A DNA stretch of 64,000 nucleotides from an uncultured Ruminococcus sp. Lineage in GTDB: Bacteria; Bacillota; Clostridia; Oscillospirales; Ruminococcaceae. Within the stretch, counting starts at the first letter, position 1, and each line of letters starts with the position of its first letter. A program made the translations under genes and the position numbers. The notes beneath the pieces are model-generated. The model searched no databases and had not been told where the DNA came from. It saw only the letters and a list, made by a program, of their open reading frames with translations. The stretch spans positions 1 through 64,000 of the forward strand of contig CANOIR010000006.1 of the NCBI GenBank assembly GCA_947566125.1, written 5' to 3'. Shown here piece after piece: positions 17,936-26,906 of the stretch.

Positions 17936-19048
17936 ATGTATAAAAAGCTTTATGCATGGATGATATTTCCTATAATGCTTATTGGTATGATATGGATCAT
18001 TTTTGCAGCGATAGACAATGCAATATCAAGCAGCGATGATTTAAACAGTACAAATATGCACTCCGGCTGGAATAGAGCAGATGATATTATAGATGATAAA
18101 TTGATAGGTTATGACAAGGCACTTGCAGTGCGTACGAAACTTACTCTTGCTTCGGGCAGCAAAAAGGTTGGAAATATTTATATAAGCCGTGAAAGGCTGC
18201 TGCGTGAGCCGGAAATTTTAGATGAAGAATCGCTTGTATCAGTGGCGGAATCAATAAATAATTTTTATTTGGAATATTCTGTGCCGATTTGTATGACAGC
18301 ATTTCCTGAAGCAGCTGAAATATATACTGAATGTCTGCCGGAAAATTTAAATGTTCCATCTCAGCTTGGCTCGCTTGATGTGTTGTACGAAAATGTTGAC
18401 TCTAAAATACGTATAGTCGATTCATATCATGTGTTGTCTACTTTTAAGGAAGATTATATATATTACCGTACTGATGCAAGATGTACTGTAAACGGATCGT
18501 ATTTTTTATATAGAAGTCTTATTAGAAAAATGGGTTATTACCCTGTGCCTTATGACAGCTGTACTATTTCTCACATGAAAAATGATATATATGGAGATTT
18601 ATATGATGTGTGTCTTTATGATAAGGTAACGCCTGATATAATTGATATTTATACTTGTGAAAGCAGCAGTGAAATAGTTTCCATGCATAGTTTTAATGGT
18701 CGGCAATGGAGTGATAGTTCATTTTATGATAAAAACGCTCTTGAGTCTGGTGATGCCGAGAACTATTATATAGGCAAACCTATGATTTTAACTGAAATAG
18801 AAACAAATGTTGAAAATGAAAAGCAGCTGCTTATATTCAAAGATTCATATGCGGATAATATGCTGCCGTTTTTTACTCAGCATTATTCAAAAATAGATAT
18901 TATAGATATGAATTGTTTAGACAGAAATATTTCAGAGCTTGTATCTCCATCTGATTATCAGCAGGTTCTTATATTATGTGATGCCGATACATTTGCTGAT
19001 GTAGGAGCTTTTAAATATTTAGAAATGGAGAGTGGAAATAATGATTGA
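17936..19048 (+). CDS. DHHW/AlgJ-like SGNH protein with altered active site
   Basis: 370 aa. One N-terminal membrane anchor (FPIMLIGMIWIIFAAI) and an extracellular SGNH-type domain. The serine block is present as LLIFKDSYADNMLPFF near residue 300. The position of the family's DHHW motif reads YYRTDARCTVNG, so the Asp is kept but the His pair and Trp are replaced by Ala-Arg-Cys. In MBOAT/AlgJ systems this protein transfers the acetyl group to the polymer; here catalysis may be lost or reorganised. The frame begins right at the MBOAT stop. ATG 17936 is 10 bases after AAAGGAG; GTG 17930 is possible. Confidence 0.75.
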   Translation: MYKKLYAWMIFPIMLIGMIWIIFAAIDNAISSSDDLNSTNMHSGWNRADDIIDDKLIGYDKALAVRTKLTLASGSKKVGNIYISRERLLREPEILDEESLVSVAESINNFYLEYSVPICMTAFPEAAEIYTECLPENLNVPSQLGSLDVLYENVDSKIRIVDSYHVLSTFKEDYIYYRTDARCTVNGSYFLYRSLIRKMGYYPVPYDSCTISHMKNDIYGDLYDVCLYDKVTPDIIDIYTCESSSEIVSMHSFNGRQWSDSSFYDKNALESGDAENYYIGKPMILTEIETNVENEKQLLIFKDSYADNMLPFFTQHYSKIDIIDMNCLDRNISELVSPSDYQQVLILCDADTFADVGAFKYLEMESGNND

Positions 19049-19892
19049 CCTTCATATGCACAGTACGTGTTCGGATGGACAAAATAAGCCTGAAAAGCTT
19101 GTTGAAATCGCAGCAGCGGCTGGTATAACTACAATGGCACTGACCGATCATGATACAATAAATGGTCTTGAACGAGCAAGTGCAAGGGCATCTCAGTTGG
19201 GAATTGATTTTATTTCCGGAATAGAGATAGGTTCTCAGGGTGGACGAGAACTGCATATCTTGGGTTATGGAGTAGACTGTAATGACAAGGGACTTAAGAG
19301 CTTTTATGAAGATAATAGAATACACAGAATAACTCGTCGAGATAAATTTATAGAACTTCTTAATAAATTAGGTATTGAAATAACAGCTGAATATATAGCT
19401 GATGTTAATGACGGTAAAAGTACCGGCAGACCACATATAGCACGTGCTTTGGTAAACCTGGGTTATGCTGAATCAGTGGATGAGGCATTTAAAAAATATT
19501 TGCAAACTCCAGAATTTTACAGTTATGACAGACCAAAACCGTATTATTCAATATCCATTGAAATGATAAGAAATGCAGGAGGAGTGGCTGTTTTGGCACA
19601 TCCCTATACACTAGGTCTTGATGACATGGAATTCAGACTGCTTTTGAAGAAGCTTGTAATGTCAGGGTTATGCGGCATTGAGTGTTATTACAGCAGGCAT
19701 ACACCAGAGCAGATAGAATATTACAGAAATATAGCAGATGAATACGGTCTTATATTTACTTGTGGTTCTGATTATCATGGACCGGATGTTAAGCCGAATA
19801 TACTTCTTGGTAGAGGTTATAAAGATTCACTTATTAAGGCGAATGTTCCGGAATATGAAATAATAGAACGATTGAAAGAAAAGATAGGATAG
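19041..19892 (+). CDS. PHP-domain phosphoesterase
   Basis: 283 aa. Metal-binding PHP motifs: DLHMHSTCSDG at the N-terminus, LTDHDTING, HPYT and CGSDYHGP near the C-terminus. It resembles the YciV/TrpH (RNase AM) group of nucleotide 3',5'-bisphosphate phosphatases and 5'-3' exonucleases. The start overlaps the stop of the SGNH gene by 8 bp. Exact substrate cannot be read from sequence. Confidence 0.85.
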   Translation: MIDLHMHSTCSDGQNKPEKLVEIAAAAGITTMALTDHDTINGLERASARASQLGIDFISGIEIGSQGGRELHILGYGVDCNDKGLKSFYEDNRIHRITRRDKFIELLNKLGIEITAEYIADVNDGKSTGRPHIARALVNLGYAESVDEAFKKYLQTPEFYSYDRPKPYYSISIEMIRNAGGVAVLAHPYTLGLDDMEFRLLLKKLVMSGLCGIECYYSRHTPEQIEYYRNIADEYGLIFTCGSDYHGPDVKPNILLGRGYKDSLIKANVPEYEIIERLKEKIG

Positions 19893-19908
19893 AATTTATA
19901 TTGATATA

Positions 19909-19985
19909 AAAAGGGCTGTTGCAAAGTTTAAATTTTGCAACAGCCCTTTTTGTTTGCTTTTTATTATCAATCCCTCCACCGCCAA
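19909..19985. repeat. Intergenic hairpin element, copy A
   Basis: A strong hairpin (AAGGGCTGTTGCAAA pairing with TTTTGCAACAGCCCTT) with a T-run on the plus strand sits between convergent genes and can terminate the PHP transcript. It is followed by ATTATCAATCCCTCCACC at 19963-19980, which recurs exactly at copy B (near 33949-33966). Confidence 0.75.
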
Positions 19986-20016
19986 GGGCAGTCGAGCTGG
20001 CAATGGCTCGAAAGGA

Positions 20017-21957
20017 TTATTCCTGAACTTCAGGATATACAGGAAGAACCTTGATCTGTTCTGATATACGATTCATAAGTGCATTTGCATCTAAAGGATC
20101 TATTATACCATCTGCAAAACAATCTGCATTGGCATTTTGTTCATCGTTTAGAACTATAGCACCTGCTAATGATTTATTTAAGTATACTATATCAACAATT
20201 GAAAGAACACCATTAAGATCTAAGTCACCATATACAACAGGCTTTTTATCAATAATTGGATTACCGTCATAGTCAACTGCGGTAATATTATTTTCCTTTG
20301 CATATTCATGTGCAGCGGAATCTTTAGTAACAGCCAGAGTTTTATCCTCAGCAATTATAAGAGAACCTTCTTCATTGAATTCATAACCGAAAGACATAGA
20401 ACCCATATTTTCAACAGAAGCAGGAACACTTAATTCTTTCAGTGCAGGGCAGTTAAGAAATGCTTGTTTTCCGATAGATGTTAATGTATCTGGCAGAGTA
20501 ACTGATTCAAGAGAATTACAGCCGCTGAATACATATTCATTTATCTTTGTAATATTGTCAGGGATTACTACATTTTTAAGTGCATCACATTCAGCAAATG
20601 TATAATTATCAATAGCTGACAATGAAGTACCAAAGTCGATGTCAGTCAAAGACTTGCAGTCACTAAATACCCACTTGTTCAGAGTTGTTATGCCGTTTCC
20701 AAGTTTTATAGAAGCAAGGTTATCACAGTGTGAGAAAGAACTGATACCGATATTTGCTACACTGTCAGGAATTTTAATAGTTTCAAGTCCGCTGCCGTAG
20801 AATGAATAGTCACCGATTTTTGTTACTGTTTCCGGTAATTCGATTGACTTAAGGCTGGTACAGCCATAGAACAGCTGATCAGTTATAGTGGTAAGTCCAG
20901 CAGGAAGTTTTACGCTTTCAAGACCGGAACAGCCATAGAATGCCTGTTTACGAATATCATTAAGTGTATCTGGAAGTTCAACAGACTTGATGTTTTGACA
21001 GAATGAAAAAGCACCGGAGTTAATTTCTGCAACAGAATCAGGGATAACAATGTTTTCAAGACCGGTATTTGCAAAAACATCAGGACGAATAGCCTTCAGA
21101 CCATTTGGAAGCTTAACGCTTGTCATAAATGCACAGTTTGAGAAAGCAGCAGTACCGATTTCTTTAACACTGTCAGGGATGTCAACAGACTTAAGACCTG
21201 TATAAGCAAATGCACTATTAGAAATATCAACTACTGTATTTGGAATATTGACTTCAGCGAGTGAATAGCAATTGTAGAATGCACTTCCAAGAATATGGGT
21301 AACGCCTTCAGGAATTACAACTTCTGAAAGGTATGGACAATCTTGGAACATAAGTGTGCTTACCTTAGGAAGAGTTGATGGAAGAACAGCTGATTTAAGA
21401 TTTGAACAGCCTGCAAAAGATTCGCTGCCGGCTTTTTTAAGACCTTCTGGAAGAACGACTGATTCGATACCAGACATTGTAAATGCTGTTTCACCAAGCA
21501 GTGTAAGACTTGTTGGGATATGTACACGTTTAAGATTTACACAGCCACAGAATGCACTGTTGCCTATAGTTTCTACAGTATCTGGAATATATATAGATGT
21601 GATCTTAGTACTATAGAAAGCATCTTTAAGAATTGCATTTACAGGATAATCGCTAATAGTGTCAGGAATTCTGATTTCTGTAAGGTCACAGTCTTCAACC
21701 AACCCCTTGATTTGAATAGCATCATCTTTGAAATCGTAATCAAAACATTCTTCAGGAGTAACCTCCATGTTTGCAAAATATTCATCGTCATCAGAAGCAG
21801 TAGTTATAGCATTGTCTTCAGCAACAGATTCTGTTTCGGAAATTGCAGTGTCAATAATTTCTTCAGCGTATGATGCAAAAGAAGTTGAAAATGTCATTGA
21901 AGCTGCTGTTGTAAGTGCAACGAGTGCAGCCAGTGAGCGTTGTAATTTTTTTTTCAT
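20017..21957 (-). CDS. BspA-like leucine-rich repeat protein with C-terminal dockerin
   Basis: 646 aa, secreted. A signal peptide (MKKKLQRSLAALVALTTAAS, then FASYA cleavage region) is followed by about 18 repeats of the LRR_5/BspA type with a period near 23 residues (pattern AFxxCxxLxxVxLPxxL). The C-terminus is a type I dockerin: GDLDLNGVLSIVDIVYLNK and a second segment NADCFADGIIDPLDANALMN, both with calcium-loop acidic residues. It should bind a cohesin on a scaffoldin and present an adhesive LRR surface. The start at 21957 follows GAAAGGGA; ATG 21966 lies directly on that site. It has its own promoter. Confidence 0.9.
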   Translation of the reverse strand: MKKKLQRSLAALVALTTAASMTFSTSFASYAEEIIDTAISETESVAEDNAITTASDDDEYFANMEVTPEECFDYDFKDDAIQIKGLVEDCDLTEIRIPDTISDYPVNAILKDAFYSTKITSIYIPDTVETIGNSAFCGCVNLKRVHIPTSLTLLGETAFTMSGIESVVLPEGLKKAGSESFAGCSNLKSAVLPSTLPKVSTLMFQDCPYLSEVVIPEGVTHILGSAFYNCYSLAEVNIPNTVVDISNSAFAYTGLKSVDIPDSVKEIGTAAFSNCAFMTSVKLPNGLKAIRPDVFANTGLENIVIPDSVAEINSGAFSFCQNIKSVELPDTLNDIRKQAFYGCSGLESVKLPAGLTTITDQLFYGCTSLKSIELPETVTKIGDYSFYGSGLETIKIPDSVANIGISSFSHCDNLASIKLGNGITTLNKWVFSDCKSLTDIDFGTSLSAIDNYTFAECDALKNVVIPDNITKINEYVFSGCNSLESVTLPDTLTSIGKQAFLNCPALKELSVPASVENMGSMSFGYEFNEEGSLIIAEDKTLAVTKDSAAHEYAKENNITAVDYDGNPIIDKKPVVYGDLDLNGVLSIVDIVYLNKSLAGAIVLNDEQNANADCFADGIIDPLDANALMNRISEQIKVLPVYPEVQE

Positions 21958-22049
21958 TATTTCCATTCCCTTTCAAATTTTTTTTAGTTTATCACCTTAA
22001 TAAATATAATATAAGCCGTATCCTATATGGACATTTGTACTACGTATTT

Positions 22050-22078
22050 ATTATATAATATTTACTACATTTTGTCAA
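22050..22078 (-). promoter_or_regulatory. Promoter of the LRR-dockerin gene
   Basis: TTGACA (22073-22078), 17-bp spacer, TATAAT (22050-22055) on the minus strand, about 95 bp before the start codon. Confidence 0.7.
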
Positions 22079-22173
22079 GTGTTTAAGTTCAATTTGCATG
22101 ATAACAATATTTAATTTTTATATTTATAATTCTTGTCAGTAATGAAAAGTTTTAAAGTATAAAAATGCTGTTA

Positions 22174-22216
22174 CAAAAAAACAAGCTGCCGCAGATTAAA
22201 TCTCTGCGACAGTTCG
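22174..22216 (-). terminator. Terminator of the VanY-like gene
   Basis: On the minus strand CTGTCGCAGA pairs with TCTGCGGCAG around GATTTAA and is followed by a T-run. It is related to the hairpins at 19909, 33900 and 48891. Confidence 0.7.
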
Positions 22217-22222
22217 TTAAAT

Positions 22223-23332
22223 TTAATATGAGTAAGGATCAGTTGCAATTTCAGTTGTAGTTTCTTCTGATATTGCATCAGTTGCAGGTTCTGATTCAGC
22301 TCCAACCGGAGTTGTTGAACTTGCTGGATCAGCACTCTTTTCTCCTTCTATTGTTATTATAAATCCGTCTGTATTATTTCCTGAAACAGTATATACAGCA
22401 TCTTTTGGAATGGTTATTTCAGTTTCGCCGGAGCTGTTTGCAGAGACATAAAAGATTTTATATTCCTTTGAATCAGTACTGTATACAAGAGGTGAATCGC
22501 TTTTATAGCTTGTGAGTGACTGTAAATACTCTTCAAGGCACATACCCTTTTCATTCATTATAAGAGAGTGCGGCAATCCAACATATCGGAAATGATGCGG
22601 CATGAAGTTAATTCCCGTAGTACCTGTTTTTAAATCAGAATAACGAACGATAAAACCATATTTCCAGCAGTTATCGAACATCCATTCATTACGCTTTGTG
22701 ATATAAGGTGCGATTTCACCAGTACTTGTGATAAGACCTATATCAAATGAGTAACCTGTACTTCTTTCTGGAAGGCTGGTTGTATATAAACTTCCTGTAC
22801 CCATATAAGTTTCATTTGTACTGTATATTTGTAGATTTACATAGCCATTATCATTACAGTAAGCATTAAACAAATCAGAAAGTGGCTGCATCATGTCTTG
22901 ATGTATCTTCATTGAATTGTCACGTGGCTGAATATTACTGTTTGTATTTGATGAGAAATCAGTTAAGTTTTCCGCTCCTATATATGGACAAGTATCACTT
23001 ACCAAGATAAGCGGACCGGTATGTATTTGACCTTGAGAAAGTTTAATTGTCTGCGAGAAGATGTCTGTCTGGGTGTTATCTGAATTATCTTTAGTATCTT
23101 CAGTGCTTTCTTCAGAATCTGGTTTTGTAGTTGTAACAGGTTCATCATCTTCTAATATGCCGTTATTTTCAGCAAATGTTCCTTCGGAAGTTATAATGTT
23201 ATTAGTATCACCGGGTACTGTTGGAGAAATAACATTTCTCCAAAGGAAATCAAACAGGAATATTAAAATTATAAGTCCGCACAACAACAGAATTATATTT
23301 GGAAAGCGAAGACGTGGTTTTTGTTTAGCCAT
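22223..23332 (-). CDS. VanY-like D,D-carboxypeptidase homologue, probably inactive
   Basis: 369 aa with one N-terminal transmembrane helix (IILLLCGLIILIFLFDFLW), an acidic Ser/Thr-rich linker (about 55-110), and a C-terminal VanY fold (WMFDNCWKYGFIVRYSD, HFRYVGLPHS, CLEEYL). In active VanY enzymes the motif SxHxxGxAxD supplies a zinc His; here it reads PERSTGYSFD, with Arg in place of His. The catalytic Glu of ExWH is Met (MPHHFRYVG). One Asp and one His ligand remain. It may bind peptidoglycan stems rather than cut them. The start is set at 23332 by AAAGGAGAACC; it follows the dac gene by 37 bp. Confidence 0.8.
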   Translation of the reverse strand: MAKQKPRLRFPNIILLLCGLIILIFLFDFLWRNVISPTVPGDTNNIITSEGTFAENNGILEDDEPVTTTKPDSEESTEDTKDNSDNTQTDIFSQTIKLSQGQIHTGPLILVSDTCPYIGAENLTDFSSNTNSNIQPRDNSMKIHQDMMQPLSDLFNAYCNDNGYVNLQIYSTNETYMGTGSLYTTSLPERSTGYSFDIGLITSTGEIAPYITKRNEWMFDNCWKYGFIVRYSDLKTGTTGINFMPHHFRYVGLPHSLIMNEKGMCLEEYLQSLTSYKSDSPLVYSTDSKEYKIFYVSANSSGETEITIPKDAVYTVSGNNTDGFIITIEGEKSADPASSTTPVGAESEPATDAISEETTTEIATDPYSY

Positions 23333-23369
23333 AATGACTGGTTCTCCTTTCAAGCTATCTTTTTTATGA

Positions 23370-24623
23370 TTATTCTTGTGTATCTTCTGTATCTTCAGCA
23401 GCAACAGTTTCTGTAGTTGTTTCGTTAGAAGCACTTGCGAGTTCTGTTACGATCTCACCATTTTCATCAGTTACCAATGCACCATTTTCATCTGTAACAA
23501 CAACGTAAACTTCTGAAGTAGTTGTTGTCTTTCTTTTATCAAGGTCAGTAGGCATATCGTATGTGCCTGTAATAGTACCATAAATTGCAAAAGCATCCCA
23601 TATAGGATCCATATCAGTTGGAGCGTGACATGTTACAAGAATATATTCCTTGCCGTCAATTGCTTTTGCATAGCTTGCAAGGCACTGTTTTGCTTGGTCG
23701 TGGAATCCTGTTTTTGCACCCATTATCTCAATTCCTTTTACTTCTGAACCGTACATTCTGCTAAAAGCAGTGCTTTGCAAAAGGATACCGCCCGGGTGCT
23801 GTTGAGTTGAAGTTGTATTATATTCAACTGTACTTAAAATTTTTCTGCAAATATCATTTTTAATAGCTTCTTTCATAAGCACAGCAAGATCTGTTGCTGT
23901 AGAATAATGTTTTGCATTATAAAGACCGACTGCATTTGTAAAGTGTGTGTTGACCATTCCAAGTTCTTCAGCCTTTTCATTCATGAGTTCAACGAATTTA
24001 TCTTCTGTTTTTGAAACATATTCCACAATAGCCATTGTGGCATCAGCACCGGATGGAAGAATCATGCCATATAAAAGATCTGTTATAGTTACTGTTTCCT
24101 GATCTTCAAATCCGGCACGTGCAGCATCTTGTTCAATAAGAGGGCTTATCATGTCGTAAGTAATAGTGTATGTAGCATTGAAATCGGAAATGTTTTCTAT
24201 AGCAACAAGCAATGTCATTACTTTTGTGATAGAGGCTGGATTCATTTTTGAATCGGCACCCCTATATGCCAATATCTGATTGCTTTCTACATCAAGTAAT
24301 ACAGCGTAGTCACTATAGATATTGGATTTGTCAAGTTTTAAAGCATCGTCAGAAAGTCTTGGGTAGTTTGGATCTATATTATCATTAACATCATCTTTAG
24401 AAACAGGGTCAATTTCCGACTGTGTTTTACTTTCAGATGTATCATCTAAAAACAGCGATTGATCTGAAGCATCAGCATCTGCGGAAGTATTACGTGTTTT
24501 CCAATCAGATTTGTTGCTTGCTACAATTGCTACTGTAGTAAATATACCTATGATTAAAACAAAAACAATTATAAGAATAAATATCAGTTTACTTTTTTGA
24601 TCTTTTCTTTTGTTATAGCCCAT
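23370..24623 (-). CDS. D-alanyl-D-alanine carboxypeptidase (PBP5/S11 family)
   Basis: 417 aa, membrane-anchored by one N-terminal helix. It removes the terminal D-Ala of peptidoglycan stem peptides. The active-site motifs are SITK (SxxK, in NPASITKVMTLL), SGADA (second motif) and KTG (MGAKTGFHD), all in order. A Thr/Glu-rich tail follows the catalytic domain instead of a clear C-terminal amphipathic anchor. Start 24623 is preceded by AAGAGGTG. It shares a transcript with the VanY-like gene. Confidence 0.92.
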   Translation of the reverse strand: MGYNKRKDQKSKLIFILIIVFVLIIGIFTTVAIVASNKSDWKTRNTSADADASDQSLFLDDTSESKTQSEIDPVSKDDVNDNIDPNYPRLSDDALKLDKSNIYSDYAVLLDVESNQILAYRGADSKMNPASITKVMTLLVAIENISDFNATYTITYDMISPLIEQDAARAGFEDQETVTITDLLYGMILPSGADATMAIVEYVSKTEDKFVELMNEKAEELGMVNTHFTNAVGLYNAKHYSTATDLAVLMKEAIKNDICRKILSTVEYNTTSTQQHPGGILLQSTAFSRMYGSEVKGIEIMGAKTGFHDQAKQCLASYAKAIDGKEYILVTCHAPTDMDPIWDAFAIYGTITGTYDMPTDLDKRKTTTTSEVYVVVTDENGALVTDENGEIVTELASASNETTTETVAAEDTEDTQE

Positions 24624-24661
24624 GATTACACCTCTTAAAGAATTATAGTATATCAAGTTTA

Positions 24662-24690
24662 ATTATAATACGCTACAAGAAAATTGTCAA
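24662..24690 (-). promoter_or_regulatory. Promoter of the carboxypeptidase/VanY-like operon
   Basis: TTGACA (24685-24690), 17-bp spacer, TATAAT (24662-24667) on the minus strand. Confidence 0.75.
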
Positions 24691-24810
24691 GACAAATAAG
24701 GCAGAAAAGATGCATATCTGACGAATTTATGTGAATTTTGCCTAAATCAATTGCATTTTGCAAAGCTGATTTTTAAAATACTCAACGTTGTATTTGTTTT
24801 TTATCCATTC

Positions 24811-24839
24811 TTGACAAATATGTATCTATATAGTAAAAT
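24811..24839 (+). promoter_or_regulatory. Promoter of the zinc-ribbon/nspC/radical SAM operon
   Basis: TTGACA (24811-24816), 17-bp spacer, TAAAAT (24834-24839), divergent from the carboxypeptidase promoter. Confidence 0.7.
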
Positions 24840-24928
24840 GTAATACAGAGTATATTTTGTATAACTTTTTCTTGATATATTATATAGTTAATGTATTTTA
24901 TATTAAAAAATAAAAGGAGCATTTATGT

Positions 24929-25732
24929 ATGAAATGTATAAATTGCGGAAGAGAATTGCCGCCGGACACTGTTGAGTGTCCGTTTTGTATAGAAAATGAA
25001 AAACAGAAATTTAAATTCAAAAAGGAAAGACATAAAATATATATTACTCTTGGAATATGCTGTCTTGTACTTGTTTTAATTGTTGTTGCAGTTTTGATAT
25101 TCATGCCAGATACATCATTTCAGAGAGATATGGAAAGTGCAGATGGCAGCTATGCGGTTGCAGCATTGTGTGAAGGATCTCCAAATGAAGCCTCAGACAG
25201 CCGTTATCAGCTTATACTGCTTGATGCTGTAGACGATATTGAAGCAAGATATAATGACCAAACTTGTGGCTATAATCAAACTGTCACGGCCTTGAAGCAG
25301 ATATATTCCGTGAAAAATCCAGTAGTGCGTGACCATACCGAAGATGTTTGGTCAAATGTAGAGCGTATGCGGTTTTATAAAATTTTAAATCATGAGCGAA
25401 CTGAAAACAGCATGGATAAGATCACATGGAGTTCTGATATTGCTATTGCAGCTGAAAGCATTGCAGATGAATATAGTGCGGTAGGTCTTGATTATGAGCA
25501 AAATGCAGAAAAGCTTATAAGAAATTTGCTTGCGGATGATACAGAAAAAATAACTGTTTTTACTCTTTTGAATACTGCCAATGCTCAAGATGCACTTGAA
25601 AAATACAAAGGCGATTCTGACCCATCAAAAGGAACAGACCTTGTGCGCGGAAGTGAAATATCGCTTGCCGGTATTGATGCTGTTTACGATGAACAGAGTG
25701 GGCTTTGGAGCTTTTTTATTCTTGCAGAGTAG
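24929..25732 (+). CDS. Zinc-ribbon membrane protein with degenerate CAP-like domain
   Basis: 267 aa. A cytoplasmic zinc ribbon at the N-terminus (CINCGRELPPDTVECPFC) precedes one transmembrane helix (about residues 37-60). The outside part ends with a pattern like the CAP/SCP fold: FYKILNHERTENS, then ITWSSDIAIAAESIADEYS, and a final IDAVYDEQSGLWSFFILAE, as in CAP proteins (NxxR, LxWxxxLxxxA, WxxxxFA). The usual CAP histidines are not evident. Function unknown; start preceded by AAAAGGAG. First gene of a four-gene operon. Confidence 0.65.
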   Translation: MKCINCGRELPPDTVECPFCIENEKQKFKFKKERHKIYITLGICCLVLVLIVVAVLIFMPDTSFQRDMESADGSYAVAALCEGSPNEASDSRYQLILLDAVDDIEARYNDQTCGYNQTVTALKQIYSVKNPVVRDHTEDVWSNVERMRFYKILNHERTENSMDKITWSSDIAIAAESIADEYSAVGLDYEQNAEKLIRNLLADDTEKITVFTLLNTANAQDALEKYKGDSDPSKGTDLVRGSEISLAGIDAVYDEQSGLWSFFILAE

Positions 25733-25754
25733 ATAATTATAAGGAGATTTGTTT

Positions 25755-26906
25755 ATGATACGTGATTCTTTTGACATTGATATTTCCAATATTAAAACAC
25801 CGTGTTTTATTACCGATGAAAGATTGCTTAGAAGAAATGGTGAAATCCTTTTGGATATTCAGAAGAGAACAGGATGCAAGATTTTGCTTGCACAAAAGGC
25901 ATTTTCAATGTTTAGTACATATCCTATACTTCGTGAATATTTAGCTGGAACTACAGCAAGCGGTCTTTATGAAGCAAAGCTGGGCAGGGAAGAATTCGGC
26001 GGTGAAGTGCATATATTCTCACCAGCATACAGTAGATCTGATATTGCGGAAATATGCAAAATAAGCGACCATATAGTATTCAATACGCTTAGTCAATGGC
26101 AGCAGCATAAAGATACAGTGCGTTCTTTTGGAAGAAATATTTCATGTGGAATAAGAGTTAATCCAGAATATGCAGAGGTTGAAACAGAACTATATAATCC
26201 ATGTATATCGGGTTCACGCATGGGATGCCGTGCTGAAAGCTTTACAGATGAACTTTTTGACGGCTTAGAGGGAATACATTTTCATACAATGTGTGAGCAA
26301 AATTCTGATGTATTAGAGCGAACTCTTCCTCATGTCATTGAAAAGTTTGATCGCTATCTTAAAAAGTGCAATTGGGTAAATTTTGGCGGCGGTCATCATA
26401 TTACAAGAGAAGATTACGATATAGAAAAGCTTGTAGATTGCATTAAACTTATTCAGGATAGATATGGCGTTCAAGTATATCTTGAACCAGGAGAAGCAGT
26501 TGCTTTAAATGCAGGATTTCTTGTAACAACAGTTCTTGACTTTGTGGATAACGGAATGCCTGTTGCAATACTTGATGTCTCAGCAGCGTGTCATATGCCT
26601 GATGTATTGGAAATGCCTTACAGACCGCATATTATAGGAAGCAGCGATCCAAATGAAAAAAAATATACATATCGTCTTGGCGGAAATACTTGTCTTGCCG
26701 GTGATATTATAGGCGACTACTCATTTGACAAACCGCTTAAAGCAGGTGATAAACTTGTTCTATGTGATATGGCTATTTATTCTATGGTAAAGACAAATAC
26801 ATTTAATGGTATGCCGTTGCCTGATATTGCATTTCACAGATCAGATGGAACTATAGAAATTATAAAAAGTTTTACTTATGAGGATTTTAAATGCAGACTG
26901 TCATAA
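25755..26906 (+). CDS. nspC: Carboxynorspermidine decarboxylase
   Basis: 383 aa. A PLP-dependent fold III decarboxylase of the alternative spermidine/norspermidine route; it decarboxylates carboxy(nor)spermidine. The PLP lysine lies in ILLAQKAFSMFSTY (about residue 43). Other signatures are HFHTMCEQN, NFGGGHHITRE and LEPGEAV. The partner carboxyspermidine dehydrogenase is not in the window. Start 25755 follows AAGGAGATTT. The 3' end overlaps the radical SAM gene by 16 bp. Confidence 0.92.
   Translation: MIRDSFDIDISNIKTPCFITDERLLRRNGEILLDIQKRTGCKILLAQKAFSMFSTYPILREYLAGTTASGLYEAKLGREEFGGEVHIFSPAYSRSDIAEICKISDHIVFNTLSQWQQHKDTVRSFGRNISCGIRVNPEYAEVETELYNPCISGSRMGCRAESFTDELFDGLEGIHFHTMCEQNSDVLERTLPHVIEKFDRYLKKCNWVNFGGGHHITREDYDIEKLVDCIKLIQDRYGVQVYLEPGEAVALNAGFLVTTVLDFVDNGMPVAILDVSAACHMPDVLEMPYRPHIIGSSDPNEKKYTYRLGGNTCLAGDIIGDYSFDKPLKAGDKLVLCDMAIYSMVKTNTFNGMPLPDIAFHRSDGTIEIIKSFTYEDFKCRLS

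Noticed and set aside
20400-21660. Periodic repeats of about 69 bp
   Set aside because: They are the coding repeats of leucine-rich units, not a CRISPR array or satellite.
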